64,000 nucleotides of DNA from Ophthalmolycus amberensis (lineage: Eukaryota; Chordata; Actinopteri; Perciformes; Zoarcidae). This document shows positions 24,381 through 36,460 of the stretch, piece after piece. The notes beneath the pieces were generated by a model. The model worked only from the letters and a program-made list of their open reading frames with translations, did not search any database and had not been told where the DNA came from. Where the stretch lies: the NCBI GenBank assembly GCA_024529925.1, contig JAFEUB010000069.1, positions 550,501-614,500 of the forward strand. Reading direction: 5' to 3'. Position 1 is the first letter of the stretch. Each line of letters opens with the position of its first letter. Position numbers and translations under genes: made by a program.

Positions 24381-24560
24381 TAGTGGTTCTCAAAATGGGG
24401 TCTGTGGCACTCTGTCAGGCGGTCTGCCAAATAATTTGCTTATTATATAATAATATTAAATTGTGCTGTATCATTAAAAAGTGTATATCTACAGATGTGG
24501 ACCATTTGCACTAATAAAACAAGCATAATGTGTCTGTTACTCCCACGTAAATCCACGTAA
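24381..24560 (+). repeat. Possible degenerate hAT-like repeat
   Basis: The sequence 'tagtggttctcaaaatgggg' followed by 'tctgtggcactctgtcaggcggtctgcc' resembles the start of widespread hAT-derived repeats that open with 'gtggttctcaaa'. No matching second end or target duplication was found, so this is tentative. Confidence 0.3.
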
Positions 24561-27500
24561 GCTTTGGGCCAATAGAAACTCTGATATGATTGTGACAGAC
24601 AGCAATATGTTCATTATTTTCAAGTTTAAATGATTAATTAGGACTATGCCATTGTTGCTAATGTTCATTTGAAAGCTTTAAGAACAATGCAACTTGAGTA
24701 AATTGACCACCCATTTAAGAATATATATCTGGTGTAACATGATTCAAATTGATATGTGGTTCTGTTTATCACCATAAAACATGTCTGAAGTATTTAGGTT
24801 GAAAAGTCTTATGATACAAATAGTTTCAATGGCATAAGAGAACAAAGGGTAGAAATCGTATGCTTAACAAGTGCTACGATTATGAGGCATTTCTTTACAT
24901 TTACATTTAAGAGCTTTTGGGCCTGCCAGCAAAGTTCAATTGAGACATCATCCAGTTCATTTAAGAATATACTGTATTCAGTACACATTTGTGTTTTTGA
25001 TTGGCATTCTTGTGGTCCCTCAAGAGGTTCAGCTCATCTCTTGATTTTCAGACAGAATAATTGAGTCTTTACCAGCCCACCAGAGGAGATTAGAGAGTAT
25101 ATATCAGTCTTTCCATCGCTTTGTCTCATACTGTTCCCACCCTTCCTCCCTTTGGAGTTACAGCTCAATGCAGCTGGAAACAAATGCATAGCTAAAGGGG
25201 AAAGGAACAGAGGAAACCCTTTTCCTCCAAACCAGGCCAGTGCTTTCTTCCCCTAATGAATGCACAGCAGTGATATGAACAGAATTAGGTGGCATGTCGT
25301 CCCTTACCTTCACTTGCAGAGATGGATGGTCTGGAAGAGGATGTTTATAACACACATTATCATGTCTTAAATAACAAAACTCTGGGAAGGTGGGGAGTGC
25401 TGACGCTGTGCTTGTGTTTGTGTGTGCACTAAGGGTGCGCTTGTGTTTGGGGCGAGGGCCCAAGAAAGAAAATACACCGGTGCCCGTCACCATTATGTCA
25501 CGATGCTGAGCCAATTATTTACCACCCCTTAACTCCTAATGGCGCCACTGGGGGCTACTAAATCTAATGTCACGAGCAAATGTCGCCAGATTTCAGAAAG
25601 AGAGAGTCAAATTGTGTTTTTGTAACAACAATGGTCTGATATTGTGCCAGGCGAATAGCTATCTTCTTTGTCAGGTCTCATACTGAGGTTGATTTGTTAC
25701 CGTACTGTTTCGGAAATTCAGAAATGTAAGTGATTCTTTTCGTCTAAAGTTGTTTGAACAAATGCCCAATGGCCATTTTCTGGTCAGACAGAGTTACTCT
25801 TTTTTTAGATGACAGTAGATTTCTCTTGCACAGCGGCATAAACAAATCCGGCAACACAGGCAGTATTTGCTAACAAGAATAATAAAGATAAAACAACACC
25901 ATCCTTAGCCTTATAACTAAAAGTCCAATGACAGATCAAACAGAACAGACAAACCACAAAAGGGGGATGAGGGTGGAGGAAGTAGAGGTGGAGAGCAGGG
26001 GAGGGGAGGTGGAGGAAAGAAAATGTGAGATCAGGCCCAAACCTGTGGGGAAAGCGTAGCTTGGGCCGGACGAGTTCACAGATGTTTTAAAGTGCTAATC
26101 TAATCTTTATGCCAGGCCTTCTCCCTCCTCTCTCTTTCTTTCCCCTCTCCCCGTCTCAGTTTTTTTCTTTTTTCTTTTCCTCCTGTTACTTTTTCGGAGA
26201 GAGTTTGGAAAGGCTGCGGCCTGCGTTAATGCATCTCAGGAGCATCATGTACCGCTGCTGCTCGGTGATAGGCCCATTATATTCATGCGCCTGTTATCAG
26301 CCCTGTTTTCAAACTTAGATACATGTGCAAATTCAAGAGTCTGGATCTGAGAAAAAGTAGAATGAAAACAGTCTTGTACGAGACAAGATGAACAAGAAAG
26401 GGGGGGGGGGGTGATCTTTTCAGCCAAAACTGTGTTGCACCTGTATTATATGGCTTTGCTACAGGATGAAGGGGGATTACATTGACCTCCCATGTTTGTG
26501 AAATTAATACATTTAAGGCCCAATTTTCAGTTTTAAGTAATTTTCTTCTCTCGTCACTCTCTTCGATGATTTTCCCTCTTGCCCTTTCTGCCTTCCTTCC
26601 TCTCTAGTTGACCGATAGGAGGGAGACTCTGTGGCTAAATTGAAATACACTGACAGCTCCCTTAGATTCAGCCGACGTGCTTGCAGAGGAGTTAATCTCA
26701 CTTTGCATAATTTAACAGCAAACTCAAATGATGTGGTTCAAGCCTGACAAGCTAGACCAAGAAACAAAGAACTCACAAGTGATTTTCACTTTATGTATTT
26801 CACTGTACTTTTATGTTTTTTACTTGTGATTTAGGAGGATCGGTGGATGTGGTTACTCATCATTGAGCCTGGTGTTTGTTTTGTTTCCTCTGTTATCCCA
26901 GGACAGGGCATTCCTACTATGACTCCTGGTTACTGACCACGTAGCACTTTGAATGTGCAAGTCATAAAGTACACCACGATGAGTCCAAACTGGCAACCGC
27001 CACCGAACCTCCACTCACATCTTCTTTTGCTCTCTCTCCTTCGTCCCTATACCCTCCTCTCTCTCCTTTTTCCTCTGTGTGCTGCTAAACATCTGGAGAA
27101 GAGCGATATCCTCGCTAGTAAACAGACCAACAGCTGTCCACCAGCTCCTGTCTTTTTTCCCTTGCCATCTCTCTCTTCTTTCATCACTTGATTCCTCCTT
27201 ATATTTTTCACTCCTTTCATTCTGTACCCTTCTCCCTGCTTGTTTCCAGTCTGTTGGCTCATCAACAGCTAACCATCAGTGATGGATCTGTTTACACTGC
27301 TTTTACCCCGCTGGTCTGGGCCTTGTGATTTGAGAGATGGAGGACACAAAGATCATTTTCAAGATAATTACAATTTATTATGAGTTAAGTTTTAACTTTT
27401 TAGTTTCGGCTATCACTTCAGCTGGTAGAAATAACATTGTACTCATCAAGTTAATTGCTTAAAGCTGGGAATACGGCGACATTGTTAAGAATACAATCAG

Positions 27501-30500
27501 ACAGGTTTTAAACAAATGCACCGGGGCACGGCAATGATTCTCATGGTCTCATATGGGTTGCAAGTATAGTGTTTGTTTTGATCAGTAAAACATGCCAGAA
27601 TGAGTGAGAGGAAATTTTCTAGTGATGTTGTTCTCCAGATCTCAGTAATTATTTTGGTGAGTACGCTTTTCTCAAAACTGAGAATGAAAATGAGACCCAA
27701 GCTGTAATGAATCGGAACTTTTTTGTTGGCTGTTCCAGTGGAGAAATAAGAGCTAAATGTTATGGGGGACTCTGCAGAGTCCAAATCTCTGCCTCCATCC
27801 TCAGCACAGGGCCAATTAAAACTGAACTTATGAACATTACCTCCCTCTTCTCAACTCCAGTTGTTCCTGAACGCATGCCTCGAGTGTCAAGAGCAAATCG
27901 GAGGCGGTGAGAGAAAGTAGGAATAGCAGAAAGGAGGGAAGGAGTGAATGCAATTCCCATTCAAGCAGGGAGAGCATCCGCATTGTGAGACACCTGTAAA
28001 AACATCATTTTTCATCGTTGAACTGTAAGGGAAGACAGAGATGTGATGAAAACATAAATGAAGAGATGGACAGACGACAGAGGAGGAGGAAAAAGAGCGG
28101 AGGTGCACGGTGCACAGACTGGTGTCACTTTTGATAAAGATGCTATCTGGAACATTTAGGGAGACACAACTGACAAGGATGAATTTAGGACAACAGCTGT
28201 TCCTTATGCAACCTCTGCACGGTTACATCAAACACACATTCACATATGAGTCGGAGAAAAAGAGATGTGCACTTGGAGCGACAGACTGCAGGGGTCAGGG
28301 TTCTGCCTCGTGACATGACTGCTTCCTGTCGGCCTTCCCGGCGTTTCAACGCGCTGCACCTGCTCCACTCTGCGACCCATGAGGTCCAGTTTTGCTCGTT
28401 CGGTTTCAGCACGAGTCTTTCTTTGAAGCTCGGAGGCTAAACGCAGAACCCTCGCTATCTGTTTTGTGTGTTCTAGACTAAAACCACCAACTCAGCAGCT
28501 GCAGCAGCAGAAGCATGCGGCACACAACTGTACATCCACATCTGCTATAGTGATTTGGGACACTACCATTTTATTGTGTGACGCACTGTATGTATCAAAC
28601 TGCAATTTAGTGTACTTAAGGGGTTAGCATGATTGAAATGTTTCTGATGTCCAAAAGGGAATATTTTGCAGTCATTATGGGTCTGTGACCCCGGCAGTAT
28701 AAGTGATGCCCCGGTACTTCTGCTGCTGGTATATCAGTGTCATCTTGGCTTTTATTTATCATCACTGTTTAAAACACCTGCAGGCAAACACTGTTTGTAG
28801 CTGCGCCTTTTGGCCAACCCACAAACACAAATAACGGATACCCTCTCAGAAATACAGTATATAGAAAATGTTTTGGAACAAAGGGTTTCCAAATAGCTAA
28901 GCCATTCTGTCTACATACACTAGTGTATTCTTGTGTGTACACAATGGTCAAATTCATAGTTTAATAAATCATCATATTGAAATAAAAAAATAAGTAATCC
29001 AAAAGGTGCTTCAGACAGGTATCATTAAATGTTATGCGCAGTGGGTGGGCTGCACAGTTGACCCAGCTGTCTAACAGGGAGCTGGGAGGTACTGTAGTTT
29101 CCGTGGAGCAGGCTGTCAGTCTGCAGGGGACACTAGGGACACACAAGGCTGCCTCTGTCCGTGGTCAGGTCTGTCAGTGTGGGTGGGAAGACTGGCAGGC
29201 CAGTCCTGATGAAGTCTGTCAACACTCCAGGAACCAGGAGGCAATCCCCAAGCATGACATCAGTCAGTTGAGCCGTTGTTGCTGGTATATATATATATAT
29301 GTTATGTTTTGATGATACTAAAAACTAGGACGTACGCCAAAGGTCAACTGCAGCACTGTTTGCTGACGCATTTCAAAATCTTGACATGGAGAGCTGGACC
29401 CTGTCCATATTGAAGTCATCTTCTCAGTGTTTCTTCTGGGATTTGTAAGATTTTAACAACCTGGGGAGGAAATTGTATTGTACAATCATACACAACCTTC
29501 AGTTTTTTAAAGCCTGATTTCTAAGATTTAAATAGTCAAATCGGTATACATAAGTTACTACAACTCAGAAAGAGCATGCATGGAGGAAAAATCCAACCAC
29601 AAAGCTTAAGATTCTGTTATATTCACAGAAAAATAAAGATAATGCTGGTGAGAAAACCATTTCATCAGCCCAAATTATGGGCCAATTTTGGATGAATTCT
29701 GCAACTGTGGCGAAGTATTTTGTCCACATTCAAGATAAAGTGTTGTAAATTTGCTGTAGCCTCGATTTGTGCCTTAGACCAGCTTAATTTCCATAACATC
29801 ATTGTACGAGGCTCATGGGAACTGGCAGCATTTAGCACCCTCTGTCATGCCAAACTGGCCGTAATTCATATGATTATCAACGTAACATGAACTAGTTTGG
29901 GAACACTTTTTGTTGAGTGGGGAAACTTTCTTTGGTATGTCAAAATGTTCTTTAAGAGGAGGCTCTATGGACATCAGTACTGTTTAAAATCCTGGCTGCG
30001 GCTGCACCGTTTTTGTGAACTCTGGTTGTAATTATCTAAAAACCCCGGATAGACCATGCCCACTCCCTGTGTGAAGAACTCTCTGTAATGTGAGGCATTT
30101 GAACTCCCTCCTGCTTTCCTGGTGCTTAACTGGCATTCATCACAGATGAATCCAAACACAGAGGCACAGTCCATGTGTCCGAGCTAGCCCTGTCACTTGC
30201 AGTATTGCTCCTCCGTATAGACCCCTGAATGATTAATAGACTGAGGGAAGGTGTTCCTCTGGGCTGACTGGATCAAGGCTGCTGCTACCCAGCCTCAAAC
30301 AGCCTCCACACCTGACAAGATAAGCCTGGTCATATCCTGTCTTTGTGCTGCACAACCTCGCCCTTAAGAATTCATAAGCAGAGCACCTGTGAGAGGAAGG
30401 AGACGAGAGAGAGAAAACATGTTTCAAAGGTTAAGGTGAGATCAAGGCAGCGAGCTTGGATGAAGGGAGAGGTCAAAGTGTGATGAACTAGAACTGCAAA

Positions 30501-30707
30501 ATGTATCTTGAGCATCATTTTGGACAAACTTCCTCAAAGTTCACAGCAGGCTCTTCCAAAGCAGGAGGGACAGTGACAACTTCTGTCATTAATAATATCG
30601 CAATAACAATCAAGGAACACAAGTCAGACAATCACACTGGCTTTGAACGATGCCCCATATTTGCTGAACAGATATGACAGCCATGTTGTAGCAAACTACA
30701 ATTATTC
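24561..30707. other. Intergenic stretch with one possible regulatory patch
   Basis: No gene recognised on either strand. The part at about 26040-26330 has balanced composition with GATA-like sites (GTGATAGG, TTATCAG) and little low-complexity sequence, and could be a conserved element. Purine-rich tracts flank it at 25960-26020 and 26398-26411. A (TA)n tract lies near 29287-29300. Confidence 0.3.
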
Positions 30708-31045
30708 CTTTAAAGGCCTAGTGTGTAGGATCTGGTGGCATCTAGTGGTGAGGTTGCAGGTTGCAACCAACTGAAACTTCTCCCGTGTGCCAAGCGTGTA
30801 GGAGAACTACGGTGGCCAACACAAAATCACAAAAACTCAAATGTCCTTGGTCTTGTCTGTTCTGGGCTGCTGTACAAAAATGCTAGCAGGCTCTGTGAAG
30901 AGGACCCTCCCCTTATGTAGATATAAACAGCTTATTCTAAGGCAGTGAAATCTAAATGATTCCCATTTTCAGGTGATTATACACTAAAGAAAACAAAATA
31001 ATATTATATTCAATTTCTGTCAATAGATTGCTCAAAATGCTATTG
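30708..31045 (+). repeat. Interspersed fish repeat, 'ctagtgtgtaggatctggtgg' family
   Basis: Starts 'taaaggcctagtgtgtaggat', then 'ggcatctagtggtgaggttg' and 'ttgcaaccaactgaa', later 'cggtggccaacacaaa' and 'ttctgtcaatagat'. This matches a repeat I have often seen in percomorph fish sequence. The usual closing block after 'caatagat' has decayed, so the right boundary is approximate. Confidence 0.6.
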
Positions 31046-31578
31046 TAATGTAAGGTGCCGGAAGAGGGACATTTCCCAATTTTTTTTTGCAATCCAATCA
31101 GCAGCACATTGAACTAACAGGTCAGGACTTATCAACACTCACTCCACTCCCTTCATCGTGAGGGACAAATGGACCGTCAAACACCTGTTTCTGATCTAGA
31201 CGCTGAGAGAAGAATGAGTCGATAGGTCAGGTTCAAAGAGGAAAAAGGCTTAGAGGCAAAAACTGTGTCAAGATGGGCAGACGATTGACAAATAGGCTGA
31301 GATAAAAACGCGGTTAAAGAACCTGTGATTTGCAAAGGGGAAGCTGAAGGCTGAGAGAGATAGATGAGTCAGGAAAGGTAGAATAAGGAATGGATTGTAG
31401 GTGAAAAAGTGAGTCGGGGGTCATGGAGGAAAAAGGCCAGAGGTTATCAGTCAACCACTAAGTGAACCATGATGTGTTACAGCCCATGAGATGAAATATA
31501 CTGGCTCTAACCCAAAGAGTTATCTACAAGAGCAGAGGCACAAACCATCTGTGAACCTGATATCATATGACATGATGT

Positions 31579-31616
<38 letters not shown>

Positions 31617-32640
31617 AGTATACTCCTGACAAGTGTTGATATGGAGGCCTCCATCCCCAAATCAGAGTACGGAGCACAATCAAAGGTGCAGACAGTTGTC
31701 CTGGTGTTACAACCACCTACGAGGTAATGCACCTTTAATTAAGAGGATGTGTTGATCTACCGCCACATCATTGTATGAATCATATAATCAAAGACAACAT
31801 TATAAGGTTAGAATAAACCGTATTTTATATTTGTATAATAACAGTTCTGCGTTTAAAATCAAACATTGAATTAAAGCAGTGAATCCTGGGTAGAGAATGA
31901 TATATTCCTGGAAAGTAGTAATATAGCAAAAGTAAAGAGAAGAAGAGGATATCAGGTGAGTCTGTAGTATCCCAGCTACTGTACCTGCTAGTCGGACGTT
32001 AATGGGTTACATAGAACACTTCTTTCTGCTCTCTATCTAACCATATCACACCCTTCCCCTCACAGGTTGTAGGCTTAACACACCTGTGAGCTGCAGTGAG
32101 CAGTGAGCCCATCTGGCGGTGGCTGCGGAGGGCAGGGCCCTCTTCTGAGAACACGCAGGAATGTGGACGTCAAAGATGCAGTTGAGTTAGTTTGACCCCT
32201 GCGTTAATGAATCCCCTGCAGCCAAGCGCGGAAAGTAACTTTATGCTCCTGCATCTTATTTCCTTCATCTATACATTTTCTGTCTTTTCGCCTCCGCGTG
32301 TGATATCCGGGATCAGACACACGTCTGCACTGTAGTAGTGTGAAGTGATACAGCGGTCCACAGCAAGGATGTGCAGTGGAGATAAGACATTTCCCCTTGA
32401 ATTTAAACCTCACAGCTGTTTCGATGTGAGAATTTGAAGCTGCTTCCTTAGCTACAGTATCATACACACAAGTCTGTTTCAATCTCTCTGTGGGACTTCT
32501 GGCTTCCTTTTTTTCTTCCTGAACATGGCAATAATTCCATTGTAGGCTGAAGAAAGAAAATTATATGAAAAGCGTTTTCATGCTCTGAGGCCCCAGAAAA
32601 AGAAAACAAAAAGGAGAAAATGGTTGATGCAAAAGAAAGG
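31046..32640. other. Intergenic stretch downstream of bmp16
   Basis: No gene recognised. It contains a 34-bp (CA)n tract (31582-31615), listed separately. Confidence 0.35.
31582..31615. repeat. (CA)n microsatellite
   Basis: Perfect alternating CA dinucleotides, read directly. Confidence 0.95.
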
Positions 32641-32649
32641 TCATGTGAC

Positions 32650-34118
32650 AGTTGTGCTGTTTGCTTTGTTTATTAGAGGTATATTGTCAAACATTTTACA
32701 AGCTGTTGCTTAACATTAGAGAGAAAAATGCAACACGGAAAAACATTTACTAAGCTCAGCAGAGAACACTTTTAAAGCCCCTGTTTGAAAGGCACTAAAG
32801 TCCCAGTTTTAATGTCGGTCCTGCTTTTTTTTTTCTTGACACATGCAGACACAACTAGCAAAGACACCTGTTACACACTTCAGTAGCTACAATACAAAGA
32901 GCTTTCAATTGACTTGTTAGTTGAGCTGTTAAAGGCAACACCACTTATGTCTGCTATCATGTGTAGGACACCAAAATGTGTGAAAGGTGGGACGATTAAG
33001 TAACACAGACTTGATTCAATACACTGAACATTTGTACTGATGTAAAGCTACCATAAATTACTTCATGTGGACGGCAGGTTTTCTTATTTCGTTTGCTGTA
33101 TGCTCTGCTGAGTGCAGGTATCTTAAATATTTTCAAGATTAAATACACCATATTGCTGCTACTTAAATACATAATGTGTCTTTTAAGTTAGAATCGCCAT
33201 TCAGTGGAATTATGTAAAATCACAAGACAACCATCACTTGGATTTTCTTCATGTCTGCAAAATAAATGTACATAAAAAAAATCTCTTTTTTTAAATAATA
33301 GTGATAGTAGTACATTCAAACAATAGCATAATAGTTCCTCAGCATTAGTGTTGTGGTTTTAAATAGCTTGTGACGTCGGGGCGCTTGTAAGGGGACAGTC
33401 TGTCATTATATGAACATTCTTATTACAGATGCACCCTACTTCTTGGTTCAAATACTGCAGAAACATCACTGTCACACAAAGTTTAGAAGCCGTACTAGTG
33501 CCATCGTCATATTGCTAATGCTGTTGATCATCGGATCATCGGGAAGTCAATGAGGAAGTTACAGGATTCTGCTCCAGAGCTTAATTTCTGTGTCCACTGC
33601 TAAACACATGTGCCTGTGAGACAGTCGTATGAGATGATTGGCAAACACTGGGATATAGAACAGACGCCGTCTGATATTTAAGCGCTGGCTTCTCGTTAGA
33701 GAACAAGTAGCCTGTCGGTTGATGGTGTAAACAGCTGCATCATTGCTAAATGGTAAAACGTGAAAAGTAATTCCTGGCAGTATATCTGTGTTGACCATAT
33801 TTCTGCTTCCTCTGCCTTATTGTCGAATCATTTATCCTGTTGTGTGGCAGATTATGTCTGTTCACTCTTTGTCTTTCTCATTCCATGTCTGACTAGTTTT
33901 CTTGCTCCTCATAATTCATATTTAGCTGCTATATCCATTCCCTTATCTCCCTCCTCTCCCCTCATCCTTCTTGCGCTGTTACATTTGTCTCTATCAGTCT
34001 CCATGTCTGTTTGCAGTTAGCTGGCGTCTCGTCTTCCCACCATCTGCCTTTTTCAAGCTTCTGTCTTTCTCCTATTCCCTCGTTGTTGCTCCATCCACGT
34101 CTGGCTTTCTCCAGTCCA
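32650..34118 (-). other. bmp16: Probable bmp16 3' untranslated region
   Basis: Follows the bmp16 stop codon on the minus strand and reaches the first clear AATAAA (32674-32669) after about 1.45 kb. On the minus strand it has seven ATTTA pentamers between 33364 and 33054, one inside TTATTTAAA (33298-33290), which fits the AU-rich-element nonamer UUAUUUAWW. Such elements destabilise mRNAs and are known in BMP2 3' UTRs. The 3' limit is a prediction. Confidence 0.45.
32669..32674 (-). terminator. Candidate polyadenylation signal of bmp16
   Basis: AATAAA on the minus strand. It is the first exact canonical signal I found downstream of the bmp16 stop codon; an ATTAAA at 32813-32808 is an alternative. 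Confidence 0.4.
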
Positions 34119-35194
34119 CTACCGGCAGCCGCAGCCTTCCACCACCATGTCCTGGTAATTCTTCAGCACCACTCGGTCTTGAGGGTCCAGGTAGAGCAGG
34201 GCGATGGGGCTGAGGGAGGTGGGGACGCAGCAGGCCCGAGGCACTGCTCCATTCACAGAGTTTACCAGAGTTTGCACCATGGCGTGGCTCGAGGAGTTCA
34301 TGTGGGCGGCCAGAGGAAAGCGACACTCTCCCAGGCAGAATAAGGCGTCATAGCCGCTGGGTGCAATGATCCACTTGTGCCAGCCCACATCGTTGAAATC
34401 TACATATAGAGGATGGCGGCGACATCTGTTAAGAGAAAGGCGCTTCAGTTTTGCAGCACGACCACCATTTCTTTTCACCCTTCCCCCATCGCTCCAACCG
34501 ACCCCTCCTTTGACAGCCCCCCAGCCCGGCACCGTATACGCCGTTTTTTTGTCCCTGCCGGGGGCTTGGTCTCTATTGCGGCCCTTGCTGCTGCTCCTGG
34601 TCCTGTCTTTTGTCCCCTTTCTCCCTCTCATCCTCTGGCCGCCATTAGGGGTCCTCCTGCCATGTTTGACCAAGGGCTCTCCACGGCCGTCATGGCTATA
34701 AGCCACCAAGAGGGGTCTCTCCTGGGCCCAGCTATGCTCGTCCTGACCCACAGACCTGCATACTCTCAGGTGTCCTTGTTTGTGTTTCTCTGCCACCTCC
34801 TCAGCTGCGGCAGGGAAGAGGCTCTGTTCAGGGATCAATGTGGTGCTGTTCTCAATTCTGACCTCCAGGAGGAAGCCCAGACTGCCAGTGCCAGCAAGGG
34901 CCCTATGGAGGAGCTCTGCATTTAGGCTAAAAGCCTCCCAGAAACCACTTGCTTTATGGCTGTGGAGGCCGGTGGTGAGTAACCTTGTCTCCAGCAGGGT
35001 GGGCTCAGGGTCCTCATGGTGCTCAGTGAGGTATAGGTTTAGTCTGTGGACCCCAGGACCCAGTGAGGCTCTGTCACTGCGGAGGAGCCGAAGCTCAGCG
35101 GAGAGCACCCTCTCATCCTGAGGGATGGAGGAAACATTGAAGGAGATGTGCACCCTCTTACGATCCACTGCTAAAGGACTGTCTCCAAGGGGCT
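34119..35194 (-). CDS. bmp16: Bone morphogenetic protein 16, coding exon 2 (most of prodomain and mature ligand)
   Basis: Encodes residues 124-481 of a secreted BMP2/4/16-class ligand, which signals as a dimer through type I/II serine-threonine kinase receptors and SMAD1/5. The acceptor is TTTCTCTTAG (AG at 35196-35195), and phase 1 joining restores SFHHN-E-PLGDS, matching BMP2/4. The prodomain includes FNVSSIPQDE (142-151) and PLLVAYSHDGRG (284-295). The mature part has all seven cystine-knot cysteines (RCRRHP, FCLGEC, ACC, GCGC), HPLYVDFNDVGWHKWI and ends VVEGCGCR. A furin site RVKR (362-365) would release a 116-residue ligand. N-glycosylation sequons are at N143, N239 and N423. Residues 297-365 form an unusually long basic, Gly-rich linker. 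BMP16 is preferred over BMP2/4 because of divergence (CLGEC, FPLAAH) and the GEMIN7/PPP1R37 neighbourhood. Confidence 0.92.
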
Positions 35195-36065
35195 CTAAGA
35201 GAAAGAGGAAGAGAGACAAGGGGATATGGGAGTTTAGTGTGGTTTAAAGGTGCTATTTACACTCAAAACGACACACATAGCAATGACTACTTTAGTCAGA
35301 TTTGTCATTTGCCAGATATTTCTTGAATAATTTCAATAACAAAATTGCCAAATTATCTACTAATATTAGCAAATAAGTTATGTTACTACGGTGAATAGCT
35401 CACATTGACACTGTAAGTTCCAATTTTTTACCTTTTGTCAAAAGATATTGAGGGAATCAAACCACTACAAGCATAGCATTTTCTTGCCAAGAACTTTTAT
35501 TTGAGGCTCTTAAGCAGTCAACCATTCCTACACCAACATGCACTGGGGTGATTCAAAATCTGCCGCAGGGATCCTGTGTCATAATCTACTTTTACGAGCT
35601 TCATCGTGTTAGCATCGCCACTTGCATATTCCTAATAAGGTTGTTTTAAAAAAAGATATGTGTGAACTTGGAGGTGACTGGCAGGGCAATAGGTGGGGGA
35701 TCGGCGGGGGTCCAACAGCAATTGTTTGCCCTCGGACTCAGGTTAATCCAGCCATGATCAGAACTGCAGAGCAAAGTCCAGAACAAACTTCCCCTCAGTG
35801 TTTCTAAGTATGCGCTCGCACATGTTTTTAAAGAAGACTTCAGGATTGTAAACAACCCATCTTATCTAAGAACGCACAGATGGATACTTGGTGAGTCACA
35901 ACAAACATCTGTCATAAATAGGATCTATATAGTTCATCTGTGGTTAATAAAGAAGGAACAGCTTCCTTGAAACAAAAGTTCAAAGGCCAAACAATAACAT
36001 TTCAAATACTTTTATTTTGTTGCAGTTAAATAGGTTGACGGCATCATGATGGTAAGTGAGCTTAC
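35195..36065 (-). other. bmp16 intron
   Basis: An 871-bp intron with donor AATG|GTAAGC (GT at 36065-36064) and a pyrimidine-rich acceptor ending CTCTTAG. Phase 1. Its position, right after the VRSFHHN motif of the prodomain, is the same as that of the coding intron in BMP2 and BMP4. Confidence 0.9.
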
Positions 36066-36435
36066 CATTGTGGTGAAAGCTGCGTACGGTGTTGGCCTGC
36101 TGGATGTGCTGGCTGGGGAAGATAAACGAGGGGTCCTCCACTAGATGGTACTGCTGCTGGTGGAAGCGGTAAAGATTAAGGAGGTACCCAGGCACCGGCA
36201 CTCCAGGCCGAGGGTCGGGCTGCGACTGCAGGCCCAGCCGGCTCAGGAGGAGATTCTGGATGGTCCGAGCCAGACTGGGCTCCAGGAGGAGGGAACCAGC
36301 TGGTGGGGGCGACACGGAGGAAGGGACGGGGGACACCCTGCCATGGTCGATCTTGCTGGTGTCTCCACCCTGGCGACCAGACGAGGCTTGAGGTAGCAGC
36401 AGGACCATGAGGAGCAGGAGGTTAGCAGGGAACAT
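36066..36435 (-). CDS. bmp16: Bone morphogenetic protein 16, coding exon 1 (signal peptide and prodomain start)
   Basis: Encodes residues 1-123 and the first base of codon 124. It begins MFPANLLLLMVLLLPQASSG, a typical signal peptide with a Leu-rich core (5-14) and small residues for cleavage near 17-20. It then reads LLLSRLGLQSQPDPRPGVPVPGYLLNLYRFH and ends ANTVRSFHHN; both blocks are hallmarks of BMP2/4-class prodomains. The ATG sits in the context CCACCATG. A splice acceptor, TGTCTCCCTCCAG (AG at 36444-36443), lies seven bases upstream, so translation starts just inside this exon and a non-coding first exon lies further upstream. The open frame reading through this acceptor to 36540 is intronic. 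Confidence 0.9.
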
Positions 36436-36442
36436 GGTGGAC

Positions 36443-36460
36443 CTGGAGGGAGACAGGAAG
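36443..36460 (-). other. Splice acceptor before bmp16 coding exon 1
   Basis: On the minus strand CCTGTCTCCCTCCAG is followed by GTCCACCATG. The pyrimidine tract and AG are a strong acceptor, implying an untranslated exon upstream, as in BMP2 and BMP4. Confidence 0.75.

Noticed and set aside
33445..33470. tRNA-like B-box 'ggttcaaatac'
   Set aside because: No A-box at the right distance and no cloverleaf; it lies in the predicted bmp16 3' UTR.
34413..34925. 170-codon plus-strand frame
   Set aside because: It lies antisense to the bmp16 coding exon, which has clear domain structure on the other strand.
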